A DNA stretch of 64,000 nt, taken from positions 448,682 through 512,681 of the forward strand of contig JAMPFF010000001.1 in assembly GCA_023664605.1 (NCBI GenBank). The letters run 5' to 3'. The notes below the pieces were generated by a model. The model saw only the letters and a program-made list of their open reading frames with translations, was not told where the DNA came from and made no database searches. This DNA comes from Clostridium sp. (GTDB lineage: Bacteria > Bacillota > Clostridia > Lachnospirales > Lachnospiraceae). Positions 51,015-60,782 of the stretch are shown piece by piece. Positions within the stretch are counted from its first letter, which is position 1. Each line of letters begins with the position of its first letter. The translations under genes and the position numbers were made by a program.

Positions 51015-53252
51015 ATGAGTGAACAATATGCGGATGTGATTATAGATATTTCCCATGAAAAAGTTGACAGGCCTTTTCAATATAGAATCCCGAATGAATT
51101 ATCCGATAAGATTGTTCCGGGAATCCGGGTGCATGTGCCGTTTGGAAAGGGCAATAAGGATATGACGGGATATGTGGTCGAATTATCGGATAAGACGGAT
51201 TATCCGCAGGATAAGATAAAAGAGATTCGATGTATTGATGAAAAGGCGACTACGCTGGAAAGCGATTTGATACAGACCGCGTACTGGATGAAGAGCCATT
51301 ACGGTTCAACGATGATAACAGCCTTAAAAACAACGCTTCCCGTGAAACAGAAATTAAAACAGCCGGAAAAAAAGAAAATCGTCCGCTGTTGCAGTGAAGA
51401 AGAGATAAAAGAGCAGATAGAGAAGTGCGCCATAAAAAAACAGAGGGCGAAAGTCAGAGTATTGGAAGCGTTACAGGAAGAGGAGATTTTACCGTACGCA
51501 CTGCTTAGGGAGAAGTTAAACGTAGCGGCGCCGACCTTGCACAGTCTGGAAAAACAAGGTATTATTTCCATAGAGACGGAAAGTTATTATAGAAATCCGG
51601 TGAAAAGAATATCCGGAAAGGAAGCGGCCAGACCGCTCAGTGAGGAACAGAACTTTATTATCGAGGACATTGTAAAAGATTACCGGGAAGGCAAAAACGG
51701 CACATATCTGATACACGGCATTACCGGCAGCGGAAAAACGGAAGTCTATATGGGGATTATTGAGAAGATGATAGCGATGGGCAGGCAGGCGATTGTCCTG
51801 ATTCCAGAAATCGCACTGACCTATCAGACGCTGCTTCGGTTTTATAAAAGATTTGGCGACAGAGTTTCCGTAATGAATTCCACGCTGTCCATGGGGGAAA
51901 AATATGACCAGATGGAACGTGCCAGACGGGGAGAGTTAGACGTTATTATTGGTCCCCGTTCGGCGTTATTTACGCCTTTTCCGAGTCTGGGCGTGATTGT
52001 GATGGATGAGGAGCATGAGAACAGTTATAAAAGCGAATCCATGCCCAAATATCACGCCAGGGAAACCGCTATACAGATTGCTTCCATGAAAGGGGCAAGC
52101 GTTGTGCTTGGTTCCGCAACGCCCTCTTTAGAAGCTTATTACCGCGCCGGAAAAGGAGAATATAAGTTGTACCGCTTAAAAAGGCGTTTGAGCGGGGGCT
52201 GTCTGCCGCGGGTCTATACGGTAGATTTACGGAAAGAACTACAAGAAGGAAACCGCTCTATTTTCAGCAGAAAGTTAAAAAGTCTTTTGGAAGAGCGGTT
52301 GACGGCGGGCGAACAGAGTATGCTTTTTTTAAACCGCAGAGGATACGCAGGTTTTATTTCATGCAGGGCCTGTGGTCACGTGATGAAATGTCCGCACTGC
52401 GACGTATCTTTGTCGGAGCATCGAAACGGTATGCTGGTCTGTCATTACTGCGGTTATGAGGAGCGGCGGGAGAAAAACTGTCCGGTCTGCGGTTCGCCGT
52501 ATCTGTTGGGATTTAAGGCCGGTACGGAACAGATAGAGGAAGCCATCCATAAGGAATTTCCGGGAGCAAGGGTGCTGCGGATGGATGCGGATTCCACAAG
52601 GACCAAGGAAAGCTATGAGAAAATACTGTCGGCGTTTGCCGACGGCAGGGCGGATATTCTGGTGGGAACGCAGATGATAGTGAAAGGGCATGATTTTCCC
52701 AATGTTACGCTGGTTGGCATCCTGGCGGCTGATTTATCCTTAAATCAGAATGACTACCGCGCGGGTGAAAGAACTTTTCAACTGCTGACGCAGGCTGCGG
52801 GCAGAGCGGGCAGAGGCACGAAAGCAGGAGAAGTCGTTATCCAGACTTATCAGCCGGAGCATTACAGTATTGTACATGCCGCGAATCAGGATTATGAGAG
52901 CTTTTATGCGGAAGAAATCATGTACCGGGAGTTATTGCAGTATCCACCGGCGGCGCATATGCTGGCCGTGCTTTTGCTTTCCAGGGAAAAAGAGGAAGGA
53001 GAAGTTTTGCTGGAGAGATTCTGCAGTTTAATCAGAAAATATTTTACAGAGGAAAAGGAACCGTATATCATAGGTCCGGCACAGGCCGCCATTTCCAAAA
53101 TAAATGACTGGTATCGCCATACGCTGTATTTAAAACATGCAGATTACGAAAATCTGGTTAAGATAAAGGATATGATGGAAGAATATGCGAAAGAGCAAAA
53201 TGTTAAAAACGTAACGATTCAATTTGATTTTGACCCGATGACTACATACTGA
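51015..53252 (+). CDS. priA: primosomal protein N' (replication restart helicase PriA)
   Basis: A 745-residue helicase that reloads the replisome at stalled forks. Walker A GITGSGKTEVY, DEAH-type box VMDEEHENSYK, and helicase motif GSATPSLEAYY are present. The zinc-binding insertion with four CxxC pairs is CRACGHVMKCPHCDVSL, then CHYCGYEERREKNCPVCG. Motif VI is in AAGRAGRG. The N-terminal ~105 residues form the 3'-DNA-binding domain. The length is normal. Followed by def after 27 bases. Confidence 0.97.
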   Translation: MSEQYADVIIDISHEKVDRPFQYRIPNELSDKIVPGIRVHVPFGKGNKDMTGYVVELSDKTDYPQDKIKEIRCIDEKATTLESDLIQTAYWMKSHYGSTMITALKTTLPVKQKLKQPEKKKIVRCCSEEEIKEQIEKCAIKKQRAKVRVLEALQEEEILPYALLREKLNVAAPTLHSLEKQGIISIETESYYRNPVKRISGKEAARPLSEEQNFIIEDIVKDYREGKNGTYLIHGITGSGKTEVYMGIIEKMIAMGRQAIVLIPEIALTYQTLLRFYKRFGDRVSVMNSTLSMGEKYDQMERARRGELDVIIGPRSALFTPFPSLGVIVMDEEHENSYKSESMPKYHARETAIQIASMKGASVVLGSATPSLEAYYRAGKGEYKLYRLKRRLSGGCLPRVYTVDLRKELQEGNRSIFSRKLKSLLEERLTAGEQSMLFLNRRGYAGFISCRACGHVMKCPHCDVSLSEHRNGMLVCHYCGYEERREKNCPVCGSPYLLGFKAGTEQIEEAIHKEFPGARVLRMDADSTRTKESYEKILSAFADGRADILVGTQMIVKGHDFPNVTLVGILAADLSLNQNDYRAGERTFQLLTQAAGRAGRGTKAGEVVIQTYQPEHYSIVHAANQDYESFYAEEIMYRELLQYPPAAHMLAVLLLSREKEEGEVLLERFCSLIRKYFTEEKEPYIIGPAQAAISKINDWYRHTLYLKHADYENLVKIKDMMEEYAKEQNVKNVTIQFDFDPMTTY

Positions 53253-53279
53253 ACAAAAAGAAAAGGAGCATGGTAAGAA

Positions 53280-53756
53280 ATGGCAATCAGGAATATTAGG
53301 GAAATAGGGGATTATGTGTTGGGAAAAAGCTGTAAGGAAGTAAAGGAGATAACGCCCAGAATACAGGAGTTGATTGACGATATGTTTGATACGTTGTATG
53401 ACGCAAACGGCGTCGGGCTGGCAGCGCCGCAGGTCGGTATTTTAAAGCGGATAGTCGTTATTGATACGACGGGGGAAGACCCGATTTTATTGATAAACCC
53501 GCAGGTTTTGGAAACAAGCGGGGAACAGACCGGTTACGAGGGATGCCTTAGCGTGCCGGGCAAGACAGGACAGGTAACAAGACCCAATTATGTGAAACTG
53601 CTTGCCTATGATGAAAATTTAGAGCCTTTCGAGATAGAGGGAACGGAACTGCTCGCAAGAGCCATGATGCACGAACTCGACCATCTGGAAGGACATCTGT
53701 ATGTGGAAAAGGTGGAGGGCGAGTTACAGGATGTAGAGGACGCAGAAAATGAATAA
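53280..53756 (+). CDS. def: peptide deformylase
   Basis: A 158-residue metalloenzyme removing the formyl group from nascent proteins. The three motifs are intact: GVGLAAPQVG (motif 1), EGCLSVPG with the metal-binding Cys (motif 2), and HELDHLEG with the two His and catalytic Glu (motif 3). It is paired with fmt, which attaches the formyl group; the two genes are 14 bases apart. Confidence 0.98.
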   Translation: MAIRNIREIGDYVLGKSCKEVKEITPRIQELIDDMFDTLYDANGVGLAAPQVGILKRIVVIDTTGEDPILLINPQVLETSGEQTGYEGCLSVPGKTGQVTRPNYVKLLAYDENLEPFEIEGTELLARAMMHELDHLEGHLYVEKVEGELQDVEDAENE

Positions 53757-53770
53757 AGGATGTGGTATGA

Positions 53771-54709
53771 ATGAAAGTGATATTTATGGGAACGCCGGAT
53801 TTTGCGGTAGGAGCATTGGAGGCGCTGATAAAGGCGGGGCATCAGGTTGCGCTTGTCGTTACGCAGCCGGATAAGCCCAAAGGGCGCGGTAAGGAAATGC
53901 AGATGACGCCGGTGAAAGCATGCGCGTTACAATATGATATTCCGGTTTTTCAGCCTCTTAAGGTAAAAGACGCCGAGGCCGTAGAGACGCTTCGTACGTA
54001 TGGCGCGGATATTTTTGTCGTGGCGGCTTTCGGACAGATTCTTTCACAGGAGATTCTTACCATGCCAAAATACGGCTGTATCAATATCCACGCTTCCCTG
54101 CTGCCCAAATACCGCGGGGCAGGGCCGATTCAATGGGCGATTTTGAACGGGGAAAAAGAAACCGGCATCACGATTATGCAGATGGATAAAGGCATTGATA
54201 CCGGAGATATGTTACTGCAAAGTATTGTGCCGATTGCTGAAAAAGAGACCGGAGACAGCTTACATGATAAACTGACCAAAGCGGGAGCCGGATTGATTGT
54301 AGAAGCCCTTGAAAAGATAGAGGCGGGAGATATTTCTCCCAGGAAACAAAACGACGCGGATTCTTGTTATGCCAGGATGTTACAAAAGTCGATGGGAAAA
54401 ATTGACTGGACGAAAAATGCCGTACAGATAGAAAGAATGGTGCGGGGATTAAATTCCTGGCCGAGCGCGTATACTTCATATCATGGAAAAAATCTAAAAA
54501 TATGGGAAAGCGATGTATGCGGGGAAGACAAGACGTTTGCAAACGCGCTGCCCGGTACGATAACGGCGGTGGAAAAAGACGCTTTCTATGTGCAGACCGG
54601 TGAAAAGACGTTAAAAGTCACCAGTGTGCAGTTAGAAGGGAAAAAGAAAATGGCGGTAAAGGAGTTTTTGCTTGGCTGCCAAATGAAAGCAGGGGAGGCG
54701 CTTGGATAG
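53771..54709 (+). CDS. fmt: methionyl-tRNA formyltransferase
   Basis: A 312-residue enzyme transferring a formyl group from 10-formyl-tetrahydrofolate to initiator Met-tRNA. It begins MKVIFMGTPDFAVGALEAL. The catalytic region is INIHASLLPKYRGAGPIQWA with the active-site Asn and His, then the Asp in DKGIDTGDML. The C-terminal OB-like tRNA-binding domain starts near residue 205. It lies between def and the metalloprotease gene, only 2 bases before the latter. Confidence 0.97.
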   Translation: MKVIFMGTPDFAVGALEALIKAGHQVALVVTQPDKPKGRGKEMQMTPVKACALQYDIPVFQPLKVKDAEAVETLRTYGADIFVVAAFGQILSQEILTMPKYGCINIHASLLPKYRGAGPIQWAILNGEKETGITIMQMDKGIDTGDMLLQSIVPIAEKETGDSLHDKLTKAGAGLIVEALEKIEAGDISPRKQNDADSCYARMLQKSMGKIDWTKNAVQIERMVRGLNSWPSAYTSYHGKNLKIWESDVCGEDKTFANALPGTITAVEKDAFYVQTGEKTLKVTSVQLEGKKKMAVKEFLLGCQMKAGEALG

Positions 54710-54711
54710 AT

Positions 54712-55431
54712 ATGAGATATTATGGTGGATATTATGGGATGTATTTTGACCCTACGTACTGGCTTGTAATTGTTGGCGCAATTCTATGTATTGTAGCACA
54801 GATGCGCATCAGCACGACGTTTCGGAAATACTCCGGGGTAAGGAGCGCGAGCGGACTGACAGGGGCGCAGGCGGCACAACGGATTTTACAGCTTTCCGGT
54901 ATCTATGATGTGCGTATCGAACATATCAGAGGGGAACTTACGGATCATTACGACCCGTCTTCTAAAATACTCAGACTTTCGGATGCAACGTACGGTTCGA
55001 CCTCCGTTGCGGCAATCGGCGTGGCGGCTCACGAATGCGGTCATGCCGTGCAGCATCATAAAGGATATGCGCCGTTAAAAATCCGTACGGCTTTAGTGCC
55101 GGCGGCCAATATTGGTTCCCGGCTCGGCATTCCGATTATTTTACTCGGTGCATTGCTAGGGATGAATCAGTTGTTTATTCAGATAGGCATTTGGGTATTT
55201 GCCCTTGCCGTTTTATTTCAGATTGTTACGCTGCCGGTAGAATTTAACGCGTCCGGCAGGGCGCTTGCCATGCTTGGCAGTTATGGCATCATGGGGGATG
55301 AAGAGACAAGGGGATGTCGGAAAGTGTTAAGCGCGGCGGCATTGACCTATGTTGCGGCGGCAGCTTCCTCTATTTTGCAGCTTCTCCGGTTGGTTCTTTT
55401 GTTTGGGAACAACAATAGAAGAAGGGATTAA
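54712..55431 (+). CDS. YugP-like membrane zinc metallopeptidase
   Basis: A 239-residue membrane protein of the YugP neutral zinc metallopeptidase family. It begins with a Tyr/Gly-rich segment and one helix (about residues 14-31). The zinc motif AAHECGHAVQHH (HExxH form) lies near residue 105; two or three helices follow (about 130-180), then PVEFNASGRAL, typical of the family, and a final helix before NNRRRD. The position between fmt and rsmB is common in Clostridia. The substrate is unknown. The end of the gene runs close to the rsmB start. Confidence 0.9.
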   Translation: MRYYGGYYGMYFDPTYWLVIVGAILCIVAQMRISTTFRKYSGVRSASGLTGAQAAQRILQLSGIYDVRIEHIRGELTDHYDPSSKILRLSDATYGSTSVAAIGVAAHECGHAVQHHKGYAPLKIRTALVPAANIGSRLGIPIILLGALLGMNQLFIQIGIWVFALAVLFQIVTLPVEFNASGRALAMLGSYGIMGDEETRGCRKVLSAAALTYVAAAASSILQLLRLVLLFGNNNRRRD

Positions 55432-55447
55432 CGCGAGTGGCAGCCAT

Positions 55448-56797
55448 ATGAATACAAGAGAAATCATTTTAGATATTTTGCTGGAACTGGCAAAGATGGG
55501 TAGTTATGTAAACTTGTTGCTGGCGGACGTACTGGAAAAATACGATTATCTTTTACCAAAGGAAAAGGCTTTTATCAAAAGAGTCACGGAAGGAACCGTA
55601 GAGCGCAGGATTCAGATTGATTATATATTGAATCAGGTTTCCAGAACGCCGGTGGAAAAGATGAAGCCGCTTATCCGGGAACTGCTGCGGATGAGCGTCT
55701 ATCAGATAATGTTTATGGACGCCGTTCCCGACGCCGCGGTCTGTAACGAGGCGGTCCGCCTTGCCAAGAAGAGAAGATTTGGTTCTTTACAGGGATATGT
55801 AAACGGCGTACTGCGCAACATTTCCAGACAGAAGCAGGATATGGTATATCCTGATGCAGAAAAAGAGCCGCTTGCTTATCTTTCCGTTATGTATTCCATG
55901 CCGCAGTGGCTGGCAGAGCATTTTTTAGCGGCTTATGATAAAGAAACCGTGGAGAAGATGCTAGACGCGTTTTTAAGACGCACTCCGGTGACATTAAGGA
56001 TAGAAGAGTCTGTCGCGGAGGATGAAAGAGAAAAGCTTTTTGCGTCATGGCGGAAAAAAGGGGTCGTAGTGGAAAGGCATCCTTATCTGTCTTACGCCGT
56101 CACCGTAGAAAAAACGGACGGTATCAGGCATCTGCCCGGTTATGAAGAGGGGCTTTTTATCGTACAGGACGTCAGTTCCATGCTGGTTGTAGAGGCGGCG
56201 GGCATGCAAAAAGGGCAGACCGTTATCGACGTTTGCGCGTCGCCCGGCGGTAAGTCGCTCCATGCGGCTTCCAAACTGGAACATACGGGGAAAGTGCTTG
56301 CTTTTGACATAACGGAGACAAAACTTACGCGCATGGAAGAAAACCGTATCCGGATGAAAAAAGAGAATATGGAAACTGCAATAGCCGATGCCAGACAGTA
56401 TCATGAGAAGTTATATCAGGCGGCGGACGTCGTGCTGGCGGATGTGCCGTGTTCGGGGCTTGGCGTTATCGGCAAAAAGCCGGATATTAAGTACCATGTA
56501 TCAGAGCAGTCTTTAGAAGAAATTTTACCGCTGCAAAAGGAAATACTGCAAAATGCGGTATCTTATATCAAGCCGGGCGGTGTTTTGCTGTACAGCACCT
56601 GCACCGTCAATCCGCAGGAAAATGAGAAAACGGTAGAATGGCTGTGCGATACGTTTTCATTGGCATTGGAAGATATGAGCGCATATCTGCCCGCATGTTT
56701 AAAAAAAGCCGGGGAAAGCGGCATGATACAGCTTCTTCCGGGCATTCATGAAACGGACGGTTTCTTTTTTGCCAAACTGCGTAAAGCGTTATCTTGA
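55448..56797 (+). CDS. rsmB: 16S rRNA m5C967 methyltransferase RsmB
   Basis: A 449-residue RNA methyltransferase. The N-terminal NusB-like RNA-binding domain occupies residues ~1-140 (TREIILDILLELAKMGSYVN). The Rossmann catalytic domain has QDVSSMLVVEAAG, then VCASPGGKSLHAAS (SAM site), LADVPCSGLGVIGKKPDIK with the releasing Cys, and LLYSTCTVNPQENE with the nucleophilic Cys. The open frame extends 99 bases further upstream inside the yugP-like gene, but ATG 55448 starts exactly where the NusB-like homology starts; its ribosome site is weak. Confidence 0.95.
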   Translation: MNTREIILDILLELAKMGSYVNLLLADVLEKYDYLLPKEKAFIKRVTEGTVERRIQIDYILNQVSRTPVEKMKPLIRELLRMSVYQIMFMDAVPDAAVCNEAVRLAKKRRFGSLQGYVNGVLRNISRQKQDMVYPDAEKEPLAYLSVMYSMPQWLAEHFLAAYDKETVEKMLDAFLRRTPVTLRIEESVAEDEREKLFASWRKKGVVVERHPYLSYAVTVEKTDGIRHLPGYEEGLFIVQDVSSMLVVEAAGMQKGQTVIDVCASPGGKSLHAASKLEHTGKVLAFDITETKLTRMEENRIRMKKENMETAIADARQYHEKLYQAADVVLADVPCSGLGVIGKKPDIKYHVSEQSLEEILPLQKEILQNAVSYIKPGGVLLYSTCTVNPQENEKTVEWLCDTFSLALEDMSAYLPACLKKAGESGMIQLLPGIHETDGFFFAKLRKALS

Positions 56798-56845
56798 GCC
56801 ATAAATGGATAAAACGTCGTCATATCAGGAGAGGAAAACGATGGT

Positions 56846-57880
56846 ATGGAAGATATTAAATCGTTCACATTAATGGAATTACAGGAAAAGATGCAGGAAA
56901 TGTCCGAAAAGCCCTACCGGGCAAAGCAGTTATACGACTGGATGCATGTGAAACTCGCCAGAAATTATGACGAGATGAGCAATCTGCCGAATACACTGAA
57001 AGAAAAGTGCCGGGAGCGTTTTTCGTATACGGCGCTTGATGCGGTCAGGGTACAGGAGTCTGCCATCGATGGTACAAAAAAGTTTTTGTTTGCGCTATCC
57101 GACGGCAATGTGGTGGAGAGCGTCTGGATGCAATATAAGCATGGCAATTCCGTCTGCATTTCCTCGCAGGTAGGCTGCCGGATGGGGTGCAGGTTTTGCG
57201 CCTCCACCATAGACGGATGGGAAAGAAATTTGCTGCCGTCAGAGATGTTAGACCAGGTTTATGCGATTACGCTTCTTACCGGTGAGAGAGTGTCCCATGT
57301 GGTCGTAATGGGAACCGGGGAGCCGCTTGATAACTATGATAATCTTATTCGCTTTATACGGCTTTTGACGGATGAAAACGGATTACATATCAGCCAGCGC
57401 AATATTACGGTTTCCACCTGCGGCATCGTGCCTAATATGCGCCGTCTTGCGGACGAAGGCTTACAGATTACACTGGCCTTATCCCTCCATGCGGCTGATA
57501 ATGATAAAAGACGCGGATTAATGCCGATTGCTAATCAGTATTCATTGGATGAATTGAGAAAAGTATGCGCATACTATTTTGCAAAAACAGGAAGAAGGAT
57601 TACGTTTGAGTACAGTCTGGCGGACGGAGTTAATGATACAAAAGAGGATATGGAGAAGCTGACAGCCTTTGCAAAACCGCTGAATGCCCATGTGAATCTG
57701 ATTCCGATAAACCCGGTAAAAGAACGGGATTTTGTACAGTCGAAGCGGGCTGCGATAGATGTATTTAAAAATAAACTTGAAAAAAATGGAATAAATGTTA
57801 CTATTAGAAGGGAAATGGGCAGGGATATCGACGGCGCCTGCGGACAGCTTAGACGGAAATATATTGCGAAGCAGTCATAG
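56846..57880 (+). CDS. rlmN: dual-specificity 23S rRNA/tRNA m2A methyltransferase RlmN
   Basis: A 344-residue radical-SAM enzyme methylating A2503 of 23S rRNA and A37 of some tRNAs. The cluster motif CRMGCRFCAST gives the CxxxCxxC cysteines. VVMGTGEPLDNYDN and VSTCGIVPNMRRL follow, and the C-terminal methyl-carrying Cys lies in DGACGQLR. AGGAGAGG lies ten bases before ATG 56846. The rlmN stop overlaps the ribosome site of the phosphatase gene. Confidence 0.97.
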   Translation: MEDIKSFTLMELQEKMQEMSEKPYRAKQLYDWMHVKLARNYDEMSNLPNTLKEKCRERFSYTALDAVRVQESAIDGTKKFLFALSDGNVVESVWMQYKHGNSVCISSQVGCRMGCRFCASTIDGWERNLLPSEMLDQVYAITLLTGERVSHVVVMGTGEPLDNYDNLIRFIRLLTDENGLHISQRNITVSTCGIVPNMRRLADEGLQITLALSLHAADNDKRRGLMPIANQYSLDELRKVCAYYFAKTGRRITFEYSLADGVNDTKEDMEKLTAFAKPLNAHVNLIPINPVKERDFVQSKRAAIDVFKNKLEKNGINVTIRREMGRDIDGACGQLRRKYIAKQS

Positions 57881-57892
57881 GAGGAAAATACA

Positions 57893-58639
57893 GTGTTACA
57901 GTCCTATGCGATTACAGACATTGGTCGTAGAAGAAAACTGAATCAGGATTTTATCTATATTTCGGAGTCTCCGGTCGGAAACCTGCCGAACGTGTTTATT
58001 GTGGCGGATGGTATGGGCGGACATAACGCGGGGGATTTTGCGTCACGTTATACGGTGGAAACGATAGTAGAGGAAATCACTGCGTCTTTTGAAAAGAACC
58101 CCGTTGTGATTATGGGCAAAGCGATTGAAAAGGCGAATGCCTGCACAAGGAAGAAAGCAAAGGAAGATACTGCGCTTTCGGGCATGGGAACAACTGTTGT
58201 CATTGCTACCTGTATCGGCAGGTATCTTGAGGTTGCCAACGTGGGGGACAGTAGGCTTTACCTTGTCAATGATGACATCAAACAGATTACGGTAGACCAC
58301 TCCTTAGTGGAGGAAATGATACGGATGGGCGGTATCGATAGGGAGTCGGCGAAAAACCATCCGGATAAAAATATTATTACAAGAGCGATTGGCGCAAGAG
58401 ATACGGTGGAAGCGGATTTCTTTAATCTCGAATTGAATGCGGGAGATATTGTGCTTCTGTGTTCGGACGGACTGACCAATATGGTGGACGATACGGACAT
58501 ACAACAGATTTTAAAAAGTGGAAAAAGTTTGAAAGAGAGAGCTGAAACATTGGTGCAAAGAGCCAATGATAACGGCGGTAAGGATAATATTTCGGTGATT
58601 ATTATTGAACCGTTAGCAGATGAGGTGGAACATGGTTAA
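57893..58639 (+). CDS. stp: PP2C-type serine/threonine phosphatase (Stp/PrpC)
   Basis: A 248-residue metal-dependent phosphatase that reverses PrkC phosphorylation. PP2C motifs are present: RRKLNQDFIYIS, VADGMGGHNAGDFAS, GMGTTVVIATCIGRYLEVANVGDSR (quoted in parts: GMGTTVVIA, ANVGDSR), LLCSDGLTNMV and GGKDNISVI. The start is GTG with AGGAGG eight bases upstream. It overlaps the kinase gene, the standard stp-prkC coupling. Confidence 0.96.
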   Translation: MLQSYAITDIGRRRKLNQDFIYISESPVGNLPNVFIVADGMGGHNAGDFASRYTVETIVEEITASFEKNPVVIMGKAIEKANACTRKKAKEDTALSGMGTTVVIATCIGRYLEVANVGDSRLYLVNDDIKQITVDHSLVEEMIRMGGIDRESAKNHPDKNIITRAIGARDTVEADFFNLELNAGDIVLLCSDGLTNMVDDTDIQQILKSGKSLKERAETLVQRANDNGGKDNISVIIIEPLADEVEHG

Positions 58640-60776
58640 AATTGGAATGATAATCGGAGACCGATATGAAATTCTGGAAAAAATCGGTACCGGCGGCATG
58701 TCGGATGTATATAAAGCAAAAGACCACAAATTGAATCGGTTTGTGGCGGTTAAGGTATTAAAACAGGAATTCAGCGAAAACGAGAACTTTGTGTCAAAGT
58801 TCAGGATAGAGGCGCAGGCGGCGGCAGGCCTGATGCACCCTAATATTGTCAATGTCTATGATGTTGGGGAGGAAAGTGACATCTACTATATTGTCATGGA
58901 ACTGGTAGAGGGCATTACGCTGAAAAAATATATTGAAAAGAAAGCGAGGCTTTCCGTCAAGGAGGCTATCAGCATTGCTATTCAGGTTTCCATGGGAATC
59001 GAAGCCGCACATAATAATCATATTATTCACCGTGACATTAAGCCGCAGAATATTATTATCTCCAAAGAGGGCAAAGTCAAGGTGACAGATTTCGGTATTG
59101 CAAAAGCAGCGACGAGCAATACCATTACATCAAACGTTATGGGTTCGGTTCACTATACTTCACCGGAGCAGGCGAGAGGCGGCTACAGTGATGAAAAGAG
59201 CGATATCTATTCTCTGGGCATTACCATGTTTGAGATGCTGACGGGGCGTGTTCCGTTTAACGGCGAGACGACGGTTGCTATTGCGATTAAGCATATTCAG
59301 GAGGAATTACCCTCCCCGAGAGAATATATATCGGAAATTCCGGTCAGCGTGGAGCAGATAGTGTATAAATGCTGCCAGAAGAGTCCGGACAGAAGATATC
59401 AGTCCATGGGGGAACTGATTGTTGATTTAAAACAGTCCCTGATGCATCCGGACGAGGATTTTGTCAAAGTGATAGACCCGGATGAAGAGGCTTCCACCAG
59501 AATGATTACGGACAGAGATATGGCACAGATTAAGAGACAGTCCGAGAAAAGAGATTCCATGGAAGAAGCGATGCGTCTTAGGAAAAATGAAGAGTATTAT
59601 CGTGATGACGAGGAAGACGAAGAAGAGGATGACGAAGACGAAGACGACGAAGATGAATATTATGAGGATGATGAAGACGACGAGGAGGATGATGATTACG
59701 ACCCTAAGATGGAGAGCATCACAACCATCCTGGCAGTCGTAGCGGCGCTTTTGGTCGGCGGTATCATTATTTTTATCATAGGAAATTATTTCGGTATATT
59801 CGGTGAAAGATTACAGTTTGGACGGCAGGAGGAGCAGGAAGAAGAACAGCAGCAGGTAGAACAGGTGGAAATGATAGAGGTGGAGGGAAAGTCGCTGGAT
59901 GAAGTCAAACGGGCTTTGATTTCCCTCGGTTTAACGCCCGAAATTGAATATGAAGTGACGCAGGCTTATGAAGAGGGCATTGTCATGCGGGCAAGCGTAA
60001 GAGCCGGGCAGATGGTGGATATTAACAGTAACGTTATTTTGACCGTTGCGGAGGGAACCGATGCGGTAGATGTGCCAAGCGTTGTCGGCAAGTCGCAGTC
60101 GGAGGCGACCTCCATGCTGGAAAAAGCCGGTTTTGTCGTGAATATTACGCAGAGCTACGACTCCGTTGTACAAAGCGGCTATGTCATTGCGCAGTCTCCC
60201 GAGGCGGGTAAAACGGCGCCTCCGGAGTCCTCGATAACCATTCGTATCAGCCAGGGCGCGGAAATTACCAAAGTCCAGGTGCCGAATGTCATAGGCATGG
60301 AAGAGATGGATGCGGTCGCCACTCTGACAGAGAGCGGTCTGACGGTAGGAACGATATCGCAGGTAAATAATGAGGACGCTGCGCTGATTGATAAAATCTG
60401 TTACCAGAGTTTTTCGGTAGGTTCCTACGTGGATAAGGGAACCGTGATAGATTTAAAGGTCAGCATAGGACCATCGGCGGTTACGTATAAATATGCGGAT
60501 AATATAACCGCACCTACGGAAGACGGGGATTATCAAAGCGGCATGAACGTTACCGTTACGATTACGACGGCGGACGGCACACAGCTATTAAATACGCAGA
60601 CTTCTTCTTTCCCGGTAGGAGTCAATTATACGGGAATCAAGTCCGCGACAGGTACGATACAGTTTCGGTTTACTGTTACCACACCGGCTTCAACGAATCC
60701 GGATACAGGAGAAACGATAGAGGAAACATCCATAGAAAAGACAGTAAACAGGGAGATTTCGTTTACCGCAGAGTGA
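58632..60776 (+). CDS. prkC: PASTA-domain serine/threonine protein kinase (PrkC)
   Basis: A 714-residue membrane kinase sensing cell-wall fragments. Kinase domain residues ~8-275: GTGGMSDVYKAKD (Gly loop), VAVKVL (Lys), HRDIKPQNIII (catalytic loop near residue 133) and TDFGIAKA (DFG). An extremely acidic Asp/Glu stretch at ~322-357 precedes the transmembrane helix (about 363-385, ILAVVAALLVGGIIIFIIG). Three extracellular PASTA repeats (~416-617) bind muropeptides, followed by a ~95-residue beta-rich tail. ATG 58632 follows GAGGTGG and overlaps the phosphatase stop. The long acidic linker is unusual. Confidence 0.96.
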   Translation: MVKIGMIIGDRYEILEKIGTGGMSDVYKAKDHKLNRFVAVKVLKQEFSENENFVSKFRIEAQAAAGLMHPNIVNVYDVGEESDIYYIVMELVEGITLKKYIEKKARLSVKEAISIAIQVSMGIEAAHNNHIIHRDIKPQNIIISKEGKVKVTDFGIAKAATSNTITSNVMGSVHYTSPEQARGGYSDEKSDIYSLGITMFEMLTGRVPFNGETTVAIAIKHIQEELPSPREYISEIPVSVEQIVYKCCQKSPDRRYQSMGELIVDLKQSLMHPDEDFVKVIDPDEEASTRMITDRDMAQIKRQSEKRDSMEEAMRLRKNEEYYRDDEEDEEEDDEDEDDEDEYYEDDEDDEEDDDYDPKMESITTILAVVAALLVGGIIIFIIGNYFGIFGERLQFGRQEEQEEEQQQVEQVEMIEVEGKSLDEVKRALISLGLTPEIEYEVTQAYEEGIVMRASVRAGQMVDINSNVILTVAEGTDAVDVPSVVGKSQSEATSMLEKAGFVVNITQSYDSVVQSGYVIAQSPEAGKTAPPESSITIRISQGAEITKVQVPNVIGMEEMDAVATLTESGLTVGTISQVNNEDAALIDKICYQSFSVGSYVDKGTVIDLKVSIGPSAVTYKYADNITAPTEDGDYQSGMNVTVTITTADGTQLLNTQTSSFPVGVNYTGIKSATGTIQFRFTVTTPASTNPDTGETIEETSIEKTVNREISFTAE

Positions 60777-60782
60777 GGATAG